A DNA stretch of 64,000 bases from NCBI GenBank assembly GCA_024998685.1, contig JACOEH010000021.1, positions 16,973-80,972 of the forward strand. The letters are read 5' to 3'. The position numbers and the translations under genes were made by a program. Position 1 is the stretch's first letter, and each line of letters starts with the position of its first letter. This DNA is from Nitrospira sp. (GTDB taxonomy: Bacteria; Nitrospirota; Nitrospiria; Nitrospirales; Nitrospiraceae). Under the pieces are notes generated by a model, which saw only the letters and a list, made by a program, of their open reading frames with translations, made no database searches and had not been told where the DNA came from. Of the stretch, positions 29,501 through 37,175 are shown piece after piece.

Positions 29501-30511
29501 ATGCATGCATATTCCAATGTCCGAGGCTCCCAATATGTCGGTGCATTGATGTCCCTCAGCCTCATAGTGGCCGGATGCTCGATGTTTTCCGGAGAGGCAA
29601 AGCTTTATAAAAATGCAAAAGGATCGGTCTATCTCAAGGAAATCGCCGATTGGTCATTCGAAGCCAGCCATCCAGCCGCCATCGACCAGATGACGATGCT
29701 GAAAATAGTCAAAGGCGCTGTGATCGACGACGTTCAGAAAATGTCCGGCAACATGCCCGCCGGTGGCAGCAAGCCGATGAGAGTATTCAGCGATGAAGAC
29801 GCCGAGTTTCTTGCTCCCCTGCTAGCCAAAGGCTTATCGCAAGCGAAACCGGAGCAGATTGTCGGTTTCAAGGTGTCTCCATCGGCAGGGTCAGGCGCTG
29901 AACCCACAGCGGGCACCCTCTATATGCATAAAGGATCGATCTACCTAAGCATTGCGCCTTCTCAAACCGGGAAGGCCGTGGGGTTCAGTCCTAGTTCCGC
30001 CGCTCGTCTTGAAAAGGCTCCTTCCTTCGTCGCTCTGGGAAGCGAAGCGATGACGATGGTAATCGACTATCAAGCCCTCGCCAAAGGATCGATGCCTGGT
30101 TCGCCCCCTGCGGTAGGGACCTCAAAGCCCATGCCGGTTTCCGCGTCTCAGGCCGTGCCGGTCGCACCAACCACGATGCCGGCACCGAGCGTTTCAACTG
30201 TGAAAATTGCCTCGTCGCAGGAAGATTCGATGTTGGGCCCTCAAGAGTTTCAAACTCCAAGTCGGACTGATTCGGGAACTTCTCAATTGAGCACCGATGA
30301 ACTGCTCAACAGGAAACTCGATGAGCTTCGGGAAGCGCGCGAGGCCAACAAGCGCAAGGACTCTGAGATCGCGATGCTGAAAAAGGAAACAACGTGGATG
30401 AAGAAAGAGCTCCGTCAACGAACGGAAGAAGTCAAATCCTTGAAGGCCAGCAAGGCAGCCTCCCGCTCAATTCCAAAAAAGAAATCGGCGGAAGCGTATC
30501 CGATCCGTTGA
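29501..30511 (+). CDS. Lipoprotein with C-terminal coiled coil
   Basis: 336 residues from ATG 29501, which follows GAGGAG. Signal peptide with lipobox LIVAGC (Cys about 26). Middle domain of unknown family (about 30-190), a Pro/Ser/Thr-rich linker (about 195-240), then a coiled coil (about 260-320, LNRKLDELREAREANKRKDSEI) and a Lys-rich end. Possibly a cell-wall or surface-spanning lipoprotein. Not recognised. Confidence 0.65.
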   Translation: MHAYSNVRGSQYVGALMSLSLIVAGCSMFSGEAKLYKNAKGSVYLKEIADWSFEASHPAAIDQMTMLKIVKGAVIDDVQKMSGNMPAGGSKPMRVFSDEDAEFLAPLLAKGLSQAKPEQIVGFKVSPSAGSGAEPTAGTLYMHKGSIYLSIAPSQTGKAVGFSPSSAARLEKAPSFVALGSEAMTMVIDYQALAKGSMPGSPPAVGTSKPMPVSASQAVPVAPTTMPAPSVSTVKIASSQEDSMLGPQEFQTPSRTDSGTSQLSTDELLNRKLDELREAREANKRKDSEIAMLKKETTWMKKELRQRTEEVKSLKASKAASRSIPKKKSAEAYPIR

Positions 30512-30523
30512 TCGACTGATCGA

Positions 30524-31240
30524 TCATCCGACATCGTAACACTCAGGCTGCAGCAGGACGACTTCCCTGGACAGAGGCTGACGAAAGTTCATGCGACAGT
30601 AGCAGGCATAGGTCACATAAGTATCTTGCAGACAGTACTGTGCAAGCTCACGACCTTGCCTCCTTTCCCACATTTCCGCGACTTGCTCCCCACTGCCCGA
30701 CTTCGTATCGACTTGTAATGCGCGGGCCAATACGTCGAGTTTGACCCAACCCCTCGTATCCCAATTACTCCAGATGGCCATCGTGTCATAGACCGGTTCG
30801 GTACGGAATTTTGCGAGATTGATGTCGAGGCTGGGTTTCACTTGATTGATGATCGACCGCTTCTTGATGAAGGGAAGATCGAAACCAAGCCCATTATGCG
30901 TGATGAACAAGGCAGGGCGGTCCTGGGCCAGTCTCGCCCAAAATTGGCGGAGCAGCTCACGCTCGTTCGTCCCGAACCAGGCGACTGCGCTGCGCGCTTC
31001 CATTTGATCGGAAAATTCCAGCAGGCCGATGCAGACGATGCGGCTGAACGTCCCATCGAATGCCGACTTGGCATACGACTCATCGTCCACACGGCGCTGT
31101 TCTTCGGCGGCACCTGCGGCAAAGAGATCGAAGTTACCTTCTGCCGGATAAAGAGCTTCGTTTGCCGGCGGCTTCCCCAATAGACGAGCCCATTCATCGC
31201 GTGTAGCCTGGACGGTTTCAATGTCGAGCACGACCTTCAT
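30524..31240 (-). CDS. Predicted 3'-5' exonuclease (PolB-exonuclease-like, DEDD fold)
   Basis: 238 residues from ATG 31240. RNase H-like exonuclease motifs: ExoI VLDIET at residues 4-9, ExoII LFITHNGLGFDLPF near 125, and ExoIII YCLQDTYVTYACY near 210 (YxxxD type). Belongs to the group of stand-alone exonucleases related to DNA polymerase B proofreading domains. Its start overlaps the stop of the mutT gene (ATGA), which follows mutY, so it belongs to a probable oxidative-damage operon. Confidence 0.85.
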   Translation of the reverse strand: MKVVLDIETVQATRDEWARLLGKPPANEALYPAEGNFDLFAAGAAEEQRRVDDESYAKSAFDGTFSRIVCIGLLEFSDQMEARSAVAWFGTNERELLRQFWARLAQDRPALFITHNGLGFDLPFIKKRSIINQVKPSLDINLAKFRTEPVYDTMAIWSNWDTRGWVKLDVLARALQVDTKSGSGEQVAEMWERRQGRELAQYCLQDTYVTYACYCRMNFRQPLSREVVLLQPECYDVG

Positions 31241-31641
31241 CGTGAAACTCCGAACGCATCGCGCCGTAAAGCTTCGATCACCGCGTAGTCTGCCGGCGGA
31301 AACGTAAACCGTGTGAGATCTTCGGGATATACCCATCGGATTTCTTCACAGCCGATAGGCATCGGTTCCCCTTGTTCAATGGCACATCGAAAAAAGTGCA
31401 ATTCTATGATTCTATCCCGATAATCATGCCGAATGATTCGATACGGAATAGGGAGGTCGACGCGAATGCTTAGCTCTTCGAACAGCTCCCGTTGCAAACA
31501 CTCCGTCAACGATTCGCCTGTTTCGCGTTTTCCTCCGGGGAATTCCCAGAAACCGGCTAAGTGAGCACCGGGTTTTCGACGGGCGATCAAATAGCGACCG
31601 TCACGGTGAATAAGCCCTGCCGCTACTTCGATGACTTGCAT
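31237..31641 (-). CDS. mutT: MutT-type Nudix hydrolase (8-oxo-dGTP diphosphatase-like)
   Basis: 134 residues. The Nudix box GGKRETGESLTECLQREL then FEEL (about 37-59) is complete (GX5EX7REXXEE). N-terminus IEVAAGLIHRDGRYLIARR is typical of MutT/NUDG pyrophosphohydrolases that clean the nucleotide pool. Lies 10 bases downstream of mutY and overlaps the exonuclease gene. Its closeness to a MutY that lacks the C-terminal MutT-like domain suggests that the two may act together. Confidence 0.9.
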   Translation of the reverse strand: MQVIEVAAGLIHRDGRYLIARRKPGAHLAGFWEFPGGKRETGESLTECLQRELFEELSIRVDLPIPYRIIRHDYRDRIIELHFFRCAIEQGEPMPIGCEEIRWVYPEDLTRFTFPPADYAVIEALRRDAFGVSR

Positions 31642-31651
31642 GATCAGTCTA

Positions 31652-32365
31652 CTACCGCTCGCGCGTCCCCGGACTGAACGGATACGTTTTACAGAACGAC
31701 TTCATCGGACACAGGAGACAATAGGGATCACGAGCGGTGCATACCATCGCCCCAAAGTCCATCATAGCCTGATTGAAGTCATATCCTTTCCCCCGCGGGA
31801 TCAAGGTTTCCGATAATTCCCATAGCATCATCTTCTGTGTCTTGGGATCACCCTCCGCGACAAACACCCTGTGTAAGACACGGATCACATTCGTATCCAA
31901 GATGGGCGCATCTTCGTTGAACGCGAAGGAGCGAATAGCCCCCGCAGTATATCGGCCGATCCCTTTGAATGAGAGTAACTCGTCTGCGTCATTGGGCAAT
32001 TTCCCTCCGTACCGTTCCACTGTTTCGCAAGCGATTCCATGCAGCCGTTCCGGACGAATGTTATACCCAAGGGGATACCACGTCTTCTTGACGTCGGCGA
32101 CCGGAGATTCCGCCAAGACCTCGAAACTTGGATAACGTTCCAGAAACTCGTGGTACTTGGGGACCACCCGATCAACTTGAGTTTGCTGAAGCATCACCTC
32201 CGAGACGAGAATATGATAAGGGTCGGATGTTTTCCGCCAAGGTAAATCCCGGCCATACTCCCCATACCACTTTAACAATCGCCGCTGAAATCGACGCTTA
32301 GCAGAAAGATCCGGCAGAATCGCCTTGGCAGGTTTTTTCTTATTGGAGAGACGTCGCGCAGACAT
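31652..32365 (-). CDS. mutY: A/G-specific adenine glycosylase, short form
   Basis: Removes A opposite 8-oxoG. 237 residues: the helix-hairpin-helix glycosylase core only. LPWRKTSDPYHILVSEVMLQQTQV at the start (catalytic Glu in SEVMLQQTQ), HhH-GPD region FKGIGRYTAGAIRSFAF with the Asp in ILDTNVIRVL, and the Fe-S cluster Cys spacing C-x6-C-x2-C-x5-C at about 210-226. It stops right after the cluster. Canonical MutY has another 110-120 residues (8-oxoG-sensing Nudix-like domain), which is absent. HhH glycosylases with other specificity are possible. Confidence 0.88.
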   Translation of the reverse strand: MSARRLSNKKKPAKAILPDLSAKRRFQRRLLKWYGEYGRDLPWRKTSDPYHILVSEVMLQQTQVDRVVPKYHEFLERYPSFEVLAESPVADVKKTWYPLGYNIRPERLHGIACETVERYGGKLPNDADELLSFKGIGRYTAGAIRSFAFNEDAPILDTNVIRVLHRVFVAEGDPKTQKMMLWELSETLIPRGKGYDFNQAMMDFGAMVCTARDPYCLLCPMKSFCKTYPFSPGTRER

Positions 32366-32540
32366 GCACCCGGCTCATCGTTACAGTCGTTTAGCCGGTG
32401 GCATTGTAGGTGTGCCCTACATCAAAAATCAAACACACCGTTCGACCATGCCTTGAAGGATCGCTCGTGAAAGCCTTGAGGCAATCTGTTCAAACGAGCG
32501 TTCTCATGATATTCTCTAACAGTCAAAACAGAAGGCAGCC

Positions 32541-33032
32541 ATGAACGTGGAGACCTTCCGATATCGGTTGTTTCAAGTATCAGTTTGGATTGGAAGTTCC
32601 GCCCTCGTACTCTTCCCCTTTCCGTCCAGAGCCGACACTCTCCAAGTACCATGGGAATGTTCGAACTACACAGGAGACGCCCAGACCCGTTGCGTGAACG
32701 CCTTCATGGAAGCGCAACAGAAAAAAATAGCGGAGCTTGAAGGGAAACTCCAAGCCCAAGAAGGGACAGTCAGCCAACTCAAAAGCCAGCTCGATCGGCA
32801 AACTACGGCAACAAGCGACCTACAACGTCAGCTTGCAGAGCGGCCCACAACGAGCATGGTTCCGGTCCCATATTCCTATCCTTACTCCTATGGTCCTTAC
32901 TCCTATGGCTATCCCTTCGGCCTCGGGCTTGGATTCGGACTCCAATTTGGCGGCGCTGGAATTTATGCTTCGCCCTTTTACCGTCCCCATTGGAGCCACC
33001 GACACTATGGTTATTGGGGCTATCCTCGATGA
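32541..33032 (+). CDS. Exported protein with coiled coil and Tyr/Gly/Pro-rich tail
   Basis: 163 residues. Signal peptide to about residue 31 (FPFPSRADT), a Cys pair (CSNYTGDAQTRC), a coiled coil (about 55-95) and a tail rich in Tyr, Pro and Gly (YSYPYSYGPYSYGYPFG) ending in aromatic/His repeats. Low-complexity tails of this kind occur in envelope-associated proteins. Not recognised. Confidence 0.6.
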   Translation: MNVETFRYRLFQVSVWIGSSALVLFPFPSRADTLQVPWECSNYTGDAQTRCVNAFMEAQQKKIAELEGKLQAQEGTVSQLKSQLDRQTTATSDLQRQLAERPTTSMVPVPYSYPYSYGPYSYGYPFGLGLGFGLQFGGAGIYASPFYRPHWSHRHYGYWGYPR

Positions 33033-33212
33033 TGTTCCAGATAAAGGAGCCCGCAACCATCCGTTAGTTCTGAACTCTGCCGGTTCTGTCCAGATCGGTC
33101 TTTTCGTTGACAAGTTGCCTCCCCCCACATAGCCTGCTACCTAGTACTTCATTAGCACAACGGCGGCGCTCAGCAGTCTGGGAGCCCAAGTCGCACAACA
33201 CAAGGATGCACG

Positions 33213-33572
33213 ATGGTTGTTCGCAAATTCCCACGGTTTCCGGTTGCAATACCGAGCACGTTGGTTCAGAGAGATAAACTTCGATACAACGCTTCCGTGA
33301 AGGATCTCTCACTGAAAGGCTGCCGGTTGGAAAGCGTCGTCCGGCCCTTTACCGGCATGCAGGTGGAATTACTCATTGAACTGCCCGGCGAACCTACCCC
33401 GATCCACGTCAACAGGGGGGCAGTCCGCTGGTCCGGATCTCATGGTATCGGCGTCGAATTCTTGACCGTAGCACCCCACGAACAGGAACGACTTAAGCGG
33501 GTGGTTGAGCAACTCTCCGGTCAAGTGGGACAGGCCCTCATCATTCCGAAAGACGAGCCGCCGAAAGCATAA
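33213..33572 (+). CDS. PilZ-domain protein
   Basis: 119 residues. RKFPRFPVAIPSTL at the N-terminus carries an RxxxR-like c-di-GMP motif, then LSLKGCRLES in place of the (D/N)xSxxG motif, with LSLKG fitting partly. Single PilZ domain, predicted c-di-GMP receptor. Start ATG 33213 follows AAGGA. Because the second motif is not canonical, ligand binding needs testing. Confidence 0.82.
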   Translation: MVVRKFPRFPVAIPSTLVQRDKLRYNASVKDLSLKGCRLESVVRPFTGMQVELLIELPGEPTPIHVNRGAVRWSGSHGIGVEFLTVAPHEQERLKRVVEQLSGQVGQALIIPKDEPPKA

Positions 33573-33645
33573 GCCAACCTCGCTTATCTGAGGCACCCCT
33601 TTGCAGAGGCACTGTGGTGCCCACTTCATCATCCGGAAAGTAAAT

Positions 33646-34443
33646 CTATTCGCGTTTGAGCTTGTTTTTGAGAGCTAATGAAAACATGACAAATAGAAAT
33701 GGACCTGCCAGTGTTTGTACCCAGCTCCAAATACGAGGCCAGGTGAGCCCCTTGCCGAGATTCAGTTCATTAGGCTTGAGAAAACCCATGGTTTCGGCGC
33801 TAAAACGCAGCGCTTGGCCAAAACATATAGTAGAGTCGTGTGGTTTGTAGCTAAGGAAAGAGCCGATACTCTTCAGAGCCCAGCCAAGAGGGTTTTCATT
33901 AAGCCACGAACCAATCCGGGTGAATTGCTGACCGACTGAATTCAATATCGGCCAGATGGTCCCATTGTATGCCCAATTGATCCATCCGACCATCCACTTG
34001 AATGTTTGATCGATCCAAGAATCGCAGCATTCCCCTTTTGGCGGGAAAGGCTTTGAACTGCAGGCCATTTCAAGACCGGTAGCCGGCAGTGCAACAATAC
34101 ATTGTCCGGAAGCCCCGTCTTTCCCATCTCGTCCGTCCGTACCATCCCTGCCATCTCGGCCCTGAATACCATCCCTTCCGGGCATGCCATCTTTGCCATC
34201 CCTCCCGTCTCGTCCGGCTCTTCCGTCTCGCCCCTCCCTTCCATCTCGTCCATCTTTGCCGTCTTTGCAGAGATCACAAGTCTCGTTAATCCCACACGAT
34301 ATTGGGGTGGAACTATCTCCAAAGGAACTCACTCGGATGGTTTCCTGCGCACAGGCATAGGAAGATACTAACGATAGGAGAAGCAGGATTATCCATAATT
34401 TCGATGTATTTCTTCGTGGCATACGAACGAAGTTATCAGTCAC
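33646..34443 (-). CDS. Collagen-like triple-helix protein with membrane segments
   Basis: 265 residues (GTG at 34443; ATG at 34422 also possible). Signal peptide or anchor (about 14-32), then 18 uninterrupted Gly-X-Y triplets at about 60-113, mostly RDG, KDG and REG, flanked by cysteine pairs (CDLC before, CIV and CC after). A C-terminal domain with amphipathic aromatic segments ends in a TM helix (PFLFVMFSLAL) and a basic tail. Such triplets form trimeric collagen-like stalks in bacteria. It lies 7 bases downstream of the pentapeptide-like gene; composition is more AT-rich than the flanks, which suggests transfer. Confidence 0.72.
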   Translation of the reverse strand: MTDNFVRMPRRNTSKLWIILLLLSLVSSYACAQETIRVSSFGDSSTPISCGINETCDLCKDGKDGRDGREGRDGRAGRDGRDGKDGMPGRDGIQGRDGRDGTDGRDGKDGASGQCIVALPATGLEMACSSKPFPPKGECCDSWIDQTFKWMVGWINWAYNGTIWPILNSVGQQFTRIGSWLNENPLGWALKSIGSFLSYKPHDSTICFGQALRFSAETMGFLKPNELNLGKGLTWPRIWSWVQTLAGPFLFVMFSLALKNKLKRE

Positions 34444-34449
34444 TTATAA

Positions 34450-36153
34450 CTACGAAATGCTACTACTTAACCTACCACTAGCTTGTTCATTCTGTTGGCT
34501 AGGAGGATCAGGTTTCAAGGTGACTTGATCGCTGCATGCGTAAGGAATGGCACCAAGAATCCAAATGAGAAGAAACCACCAGATCGGCCTCAGGACTCGC
34601 TCGCCGTACCCACTGACCAGCCAGTACAGCTGAAGCTGAATTCGAATTTGCCGAGGAACTTCATAGTTGATTCGGCGGAATTCTTTCTCTGCATAATGAA
34701 AGTCACTGGCATAGATGTAGTCCTTGTTCCCCTCATAAGCAGTCTTAAGGTCACGATACGCTCTGGATAGCAGAGCCCAACGATCTCTCCAGCGGGGAAT
34801 TTCTCCCTCAAGCTCTTCCACAGTCTCATAGTTACAATCCTTGAGCGCTCTATCTTGTTCATCATTCTGTAGTCGATGATCCCAAATACAGTATTGTTTC
34901 AAAGTCCTGCAAGATTCTCGGTACTCTGCGATAGTTTGTGATCGGTTAGAGCCTTGGTCGTCCGAGCGGTGTGGGACCATCCATCGAGTTGCAAAGCGTA
35001 CAATAAATGATGCTTTAGAATGTATCCAGTGCGATGCGCCCGAACAAATGCGCACGACCTTGTTTACTACCCAAGCTCGTGTCCGTCGGTTGTTCGAGTT
35101 CTGCTCAAAAATCCTCAAAAATGCTGAAGACTTCTGAAGAGCGAGAGGATAGTGTGTTTCTACCTTTGGCCAACGGACATTGCTGAAGTGGCAGTTATCA
35201 AGATTAGTACCCAGTACTGAGCAACACGTGAGATTTTCTGTGTGGAATCGAAGTCCATGTGGCTTGTGGACATGGATGTACTTGAAGTTTGCATGAATGA
35301 ATTCTTCCGAAACTTCTCCATACTTATATTCTTCTTCATCTTTTTCAGATCGTTTCTTAGATTTGCGTAGCGACTGATTGAATTCAACAGATCCAGAGAT
35401 TTGAGCATGAGAGAAGTTAATGATGTCTGCGTCGCTGTTGCTGCCTTTCACAAATGGGAATTCGCATTGCAAAAACGTGGTGGCCTTCTGCCATGTGGTC
35501 TTATGAAAACAAACGGGAACATGAAATCTCGCACGGTCGAATTCCGCCCCATCGTTGAATACAGCAGCGTGGAAGTTAGCACACACTTTTAAATCATGAT
35601 TGTGCTCTCCGCTGTCACAAGACATGGGATGGCAATACTCAAATTTGGACTCAAGAATTCCTTTGAGTACCGGACGACAGTCGTCACACTTCAAATTAGT
35701 TTCATGTGCGGGTGTGCCTTTATCAGACTCCTCACGATCAATCCCGAAGTTCGCCTTTTCAAAATAGACCTTTTCGTCAAATGAACAATCTTCGAAGTTC
35801 ACGCCATGAAAAAACTTACTATTGGTGAAGTCCACATAACGTTCGAATCGACATGTAAGGAAGGTCACTTCTCTGTGAAATTCTACGCCAGTAAATTTAA
35901 GAGGTTTCTTGAATGTGCAATGGTCAAATACAAGAGCTGGATGGCCGTGACGTGGTAGTTCTGGTGGGAGTTTTGGTGAAGCCTGGAAAGTGCACCGGAC
36001 AAATTTAAATGGGTTGGGTAGCTTGCCATGATCAATGTCTAGGCTGAGATCCGGCAGAGGATCAACTTCCTTATCTTCGAGTGGGCTTCCGCTTCGCAGT
36101 ACGTCAATAAACCAATGATGGCCTAGTGGCATATTGTGCCCCGGCTTCTTCAA
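34450..36153 (-). CDS. Pentapeptide-repeat-like protein with C-terminal membrane segment
   Basis: 567 residues (TTG at 36153 with GGAG before it; ATG at 36132 is the alternative). The first 310 residues hold irregular five-residue periodicity (FDHCTFKKPLKFTGVEF, RYVDFTNSKFFHGVNFEDC), as in right-handed beta-helix pentapeptide proteins, interrupted by Cys/His-rich loops. A charged helical part follows (about 400-500), then one TM helix (IWWFLLIWILGAI, about 535-550) preceded by VSGYGERVLRP, a motif seen in other membrane pentapeptide proteins. Low GC. Function unknown; cotranscribed with the collagen-like gene. Confidence 0.7.
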   Translation of the reverse strand: MKKPGHNMPLGHHWFIDVLRSGSPLEDKEVDPLPDLSLDIDHGKLPNPFKFVRCTFQASPKLPPELPRHGHPALVFDHCTFKKPLKFTGVEFHREVTFLTCRFERYVDFTNSKFFHGVNFEDCSFDEKVYFEKANFGIDREESDKGTPAHETNLKCDDCRPVLKGILESKFEYCHPMSCDSGEHNHDLKVCANFHAAVFNDGAEFDRARFHVPVCFHKTTWQKATTFLQCEFPFVKGSNSDADIINFSHAQISGSVEFNQSLRKSKKRSEKDEEEYKYGEVSEEFIHANFKYIHVHKPHGLRFHTENLTCCSVLGTNLDNCHFSNVRWPKVETHYPLALQKSSAFLRIFEQNSNNRRTRAWVVNKVVRICSGASHWIHSKASFIVRFATRWMVPHRSDDQGSNRSQTIAEYRESCRTLKQYCIWDHRLQNDEQDRALKDCNYETVEELEGEIPRWRDRWALLSRAYRDLKTAYEGNKDYIYASDFHYAEKEFRRINYEVPRQIRIQLQLYWLVSGYGERVLRPIWWFLLIWILGAIPYACSDQVTLKPDPPSQQNEQASGRLSSSIS

Positions 36154-36321
36154 AAGCTCCGTGTCTGTGTCTGGACGCCGCGTATTATCGGAGTCTGACG
36201 TGAATCAGTCAATCAGCCTTAACGAGGAGAAACAGTCGCTATGAACGACGTCTTTGGGACTGCGAGGATTGAGAAAGAATAACGGTCAAGAAACGTGCAG
36301 AGCTTAGTTGTTACGTTATGC

Positions 36322-36876
36322 CTAGAATCCTGGCTTATCCGACAAACTGTCGAGATGCAGTCGAAATTCCCCCGCTTTCGCGTCGATCACGTAGCGTCTC
36401 AAAGCTTCGCTGACCACGTGAAAGGCCATTGTTTCCCACGGAATATCCGACAGAGGGAATAGTCGGACGTCCAAACTTTCCGCTCCCGCCTCAAATGCCG
36501 GCGTCTTCATTCGGCCACGAAACACCAAATACACCTGTCCGATATTGGGTAGACTCAGCACGGCATAGAGTCCGGTAATGGCGACATCGGCATGGGCTTC
36601 TTCCAGTGTTTCGCGCACCGCCGCTTGTTCCGTACTTTCACCCAGCTCCATGAAGCCCGCAGGGAACGTCCACAGCCCCAGACGGGGTTCGATGGCCCGA
36701 CGGCACAACAGGATTTGATCTTCCCATTCCGGAATGCAGCCTGCGACGATTTTGGGGTTGTGATAATGAATGCGCTCGCACTGGTCGCAGACGTGCCTGG
36801 GCAGGGTGTCCCCGAGCGGAATTTTATGCGTGACCGTTGCGCCACAGTGGCTGCAATAGTTCATGAGAACGTGCAT
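36322..36876 (-). CDS. Nudix hydrolase with N-terminal zinc ribbon (NudC-like)
   Basis: 184 residues from ATG 36876. Zinc ribbon CSHCG and CDQC (about 8-30), then the Nudix domain with box GFMELGESTEQAAVRETLEEA (about 75-96; read as GX5EX7REXXEE). This arrangement resembles the NADH pyrophosphatase and Nudix_N_2 proteins. The frame runs 67 codons further upstream without domain resemblance, so I exclude that part. Divergent from lon, separated by about 300 bases. Confidence 0.88.
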   Translation of the reverse strand: MHVLMNYCSHCGATVTHKIPLGDTLPRHVCDQCERIHYHNPKIVAGCIPEWEDQILLCRRAIEPRLGLWTFPAGFMELGESTEQAAVRETLEEAHADVAITGLYAVLSLPNIGQVYLVFRGRMKTPAFEAGAESLDVRLFPLSDIPWETMAFHVVSEALRRYVIDAKAGEFRLHLDSLSDKPGF

Positions 36877-37175
36877 CGGGGTTCTCTTGAGAATATCAAT
36901 ACGGATAGCACAAACAGTGCTCTGCTTTCCATGCCGACAGTCAAGTCTTGCCCTTTCGCAATGCAGTCCAAACGGACCGGTATGTATGGAAGAGAGAGCG
37001 ACGTAACGATCAGCGTCGATCCGTTGGGACCCTCTTCTGATTCCCGAGGGAGCGGCAGGAAACTCTTCTCTGACCATTAGTTATCGTTAACCCGGATCTC
37101 CTTCCCTTGACTTCCATGCCGGGGAACCTATCAGGTTGTTATAATATCTCGAACCCTGAGGAAGGATGGACTTCC

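Noticed and set aside
34140..34265. Tandem DNA repeat or CRISPR-like array
   Set aside because: The regular pattern is the codon repeat of Gly-X-Y triplets in the collagen-like gene; there are no spacers.
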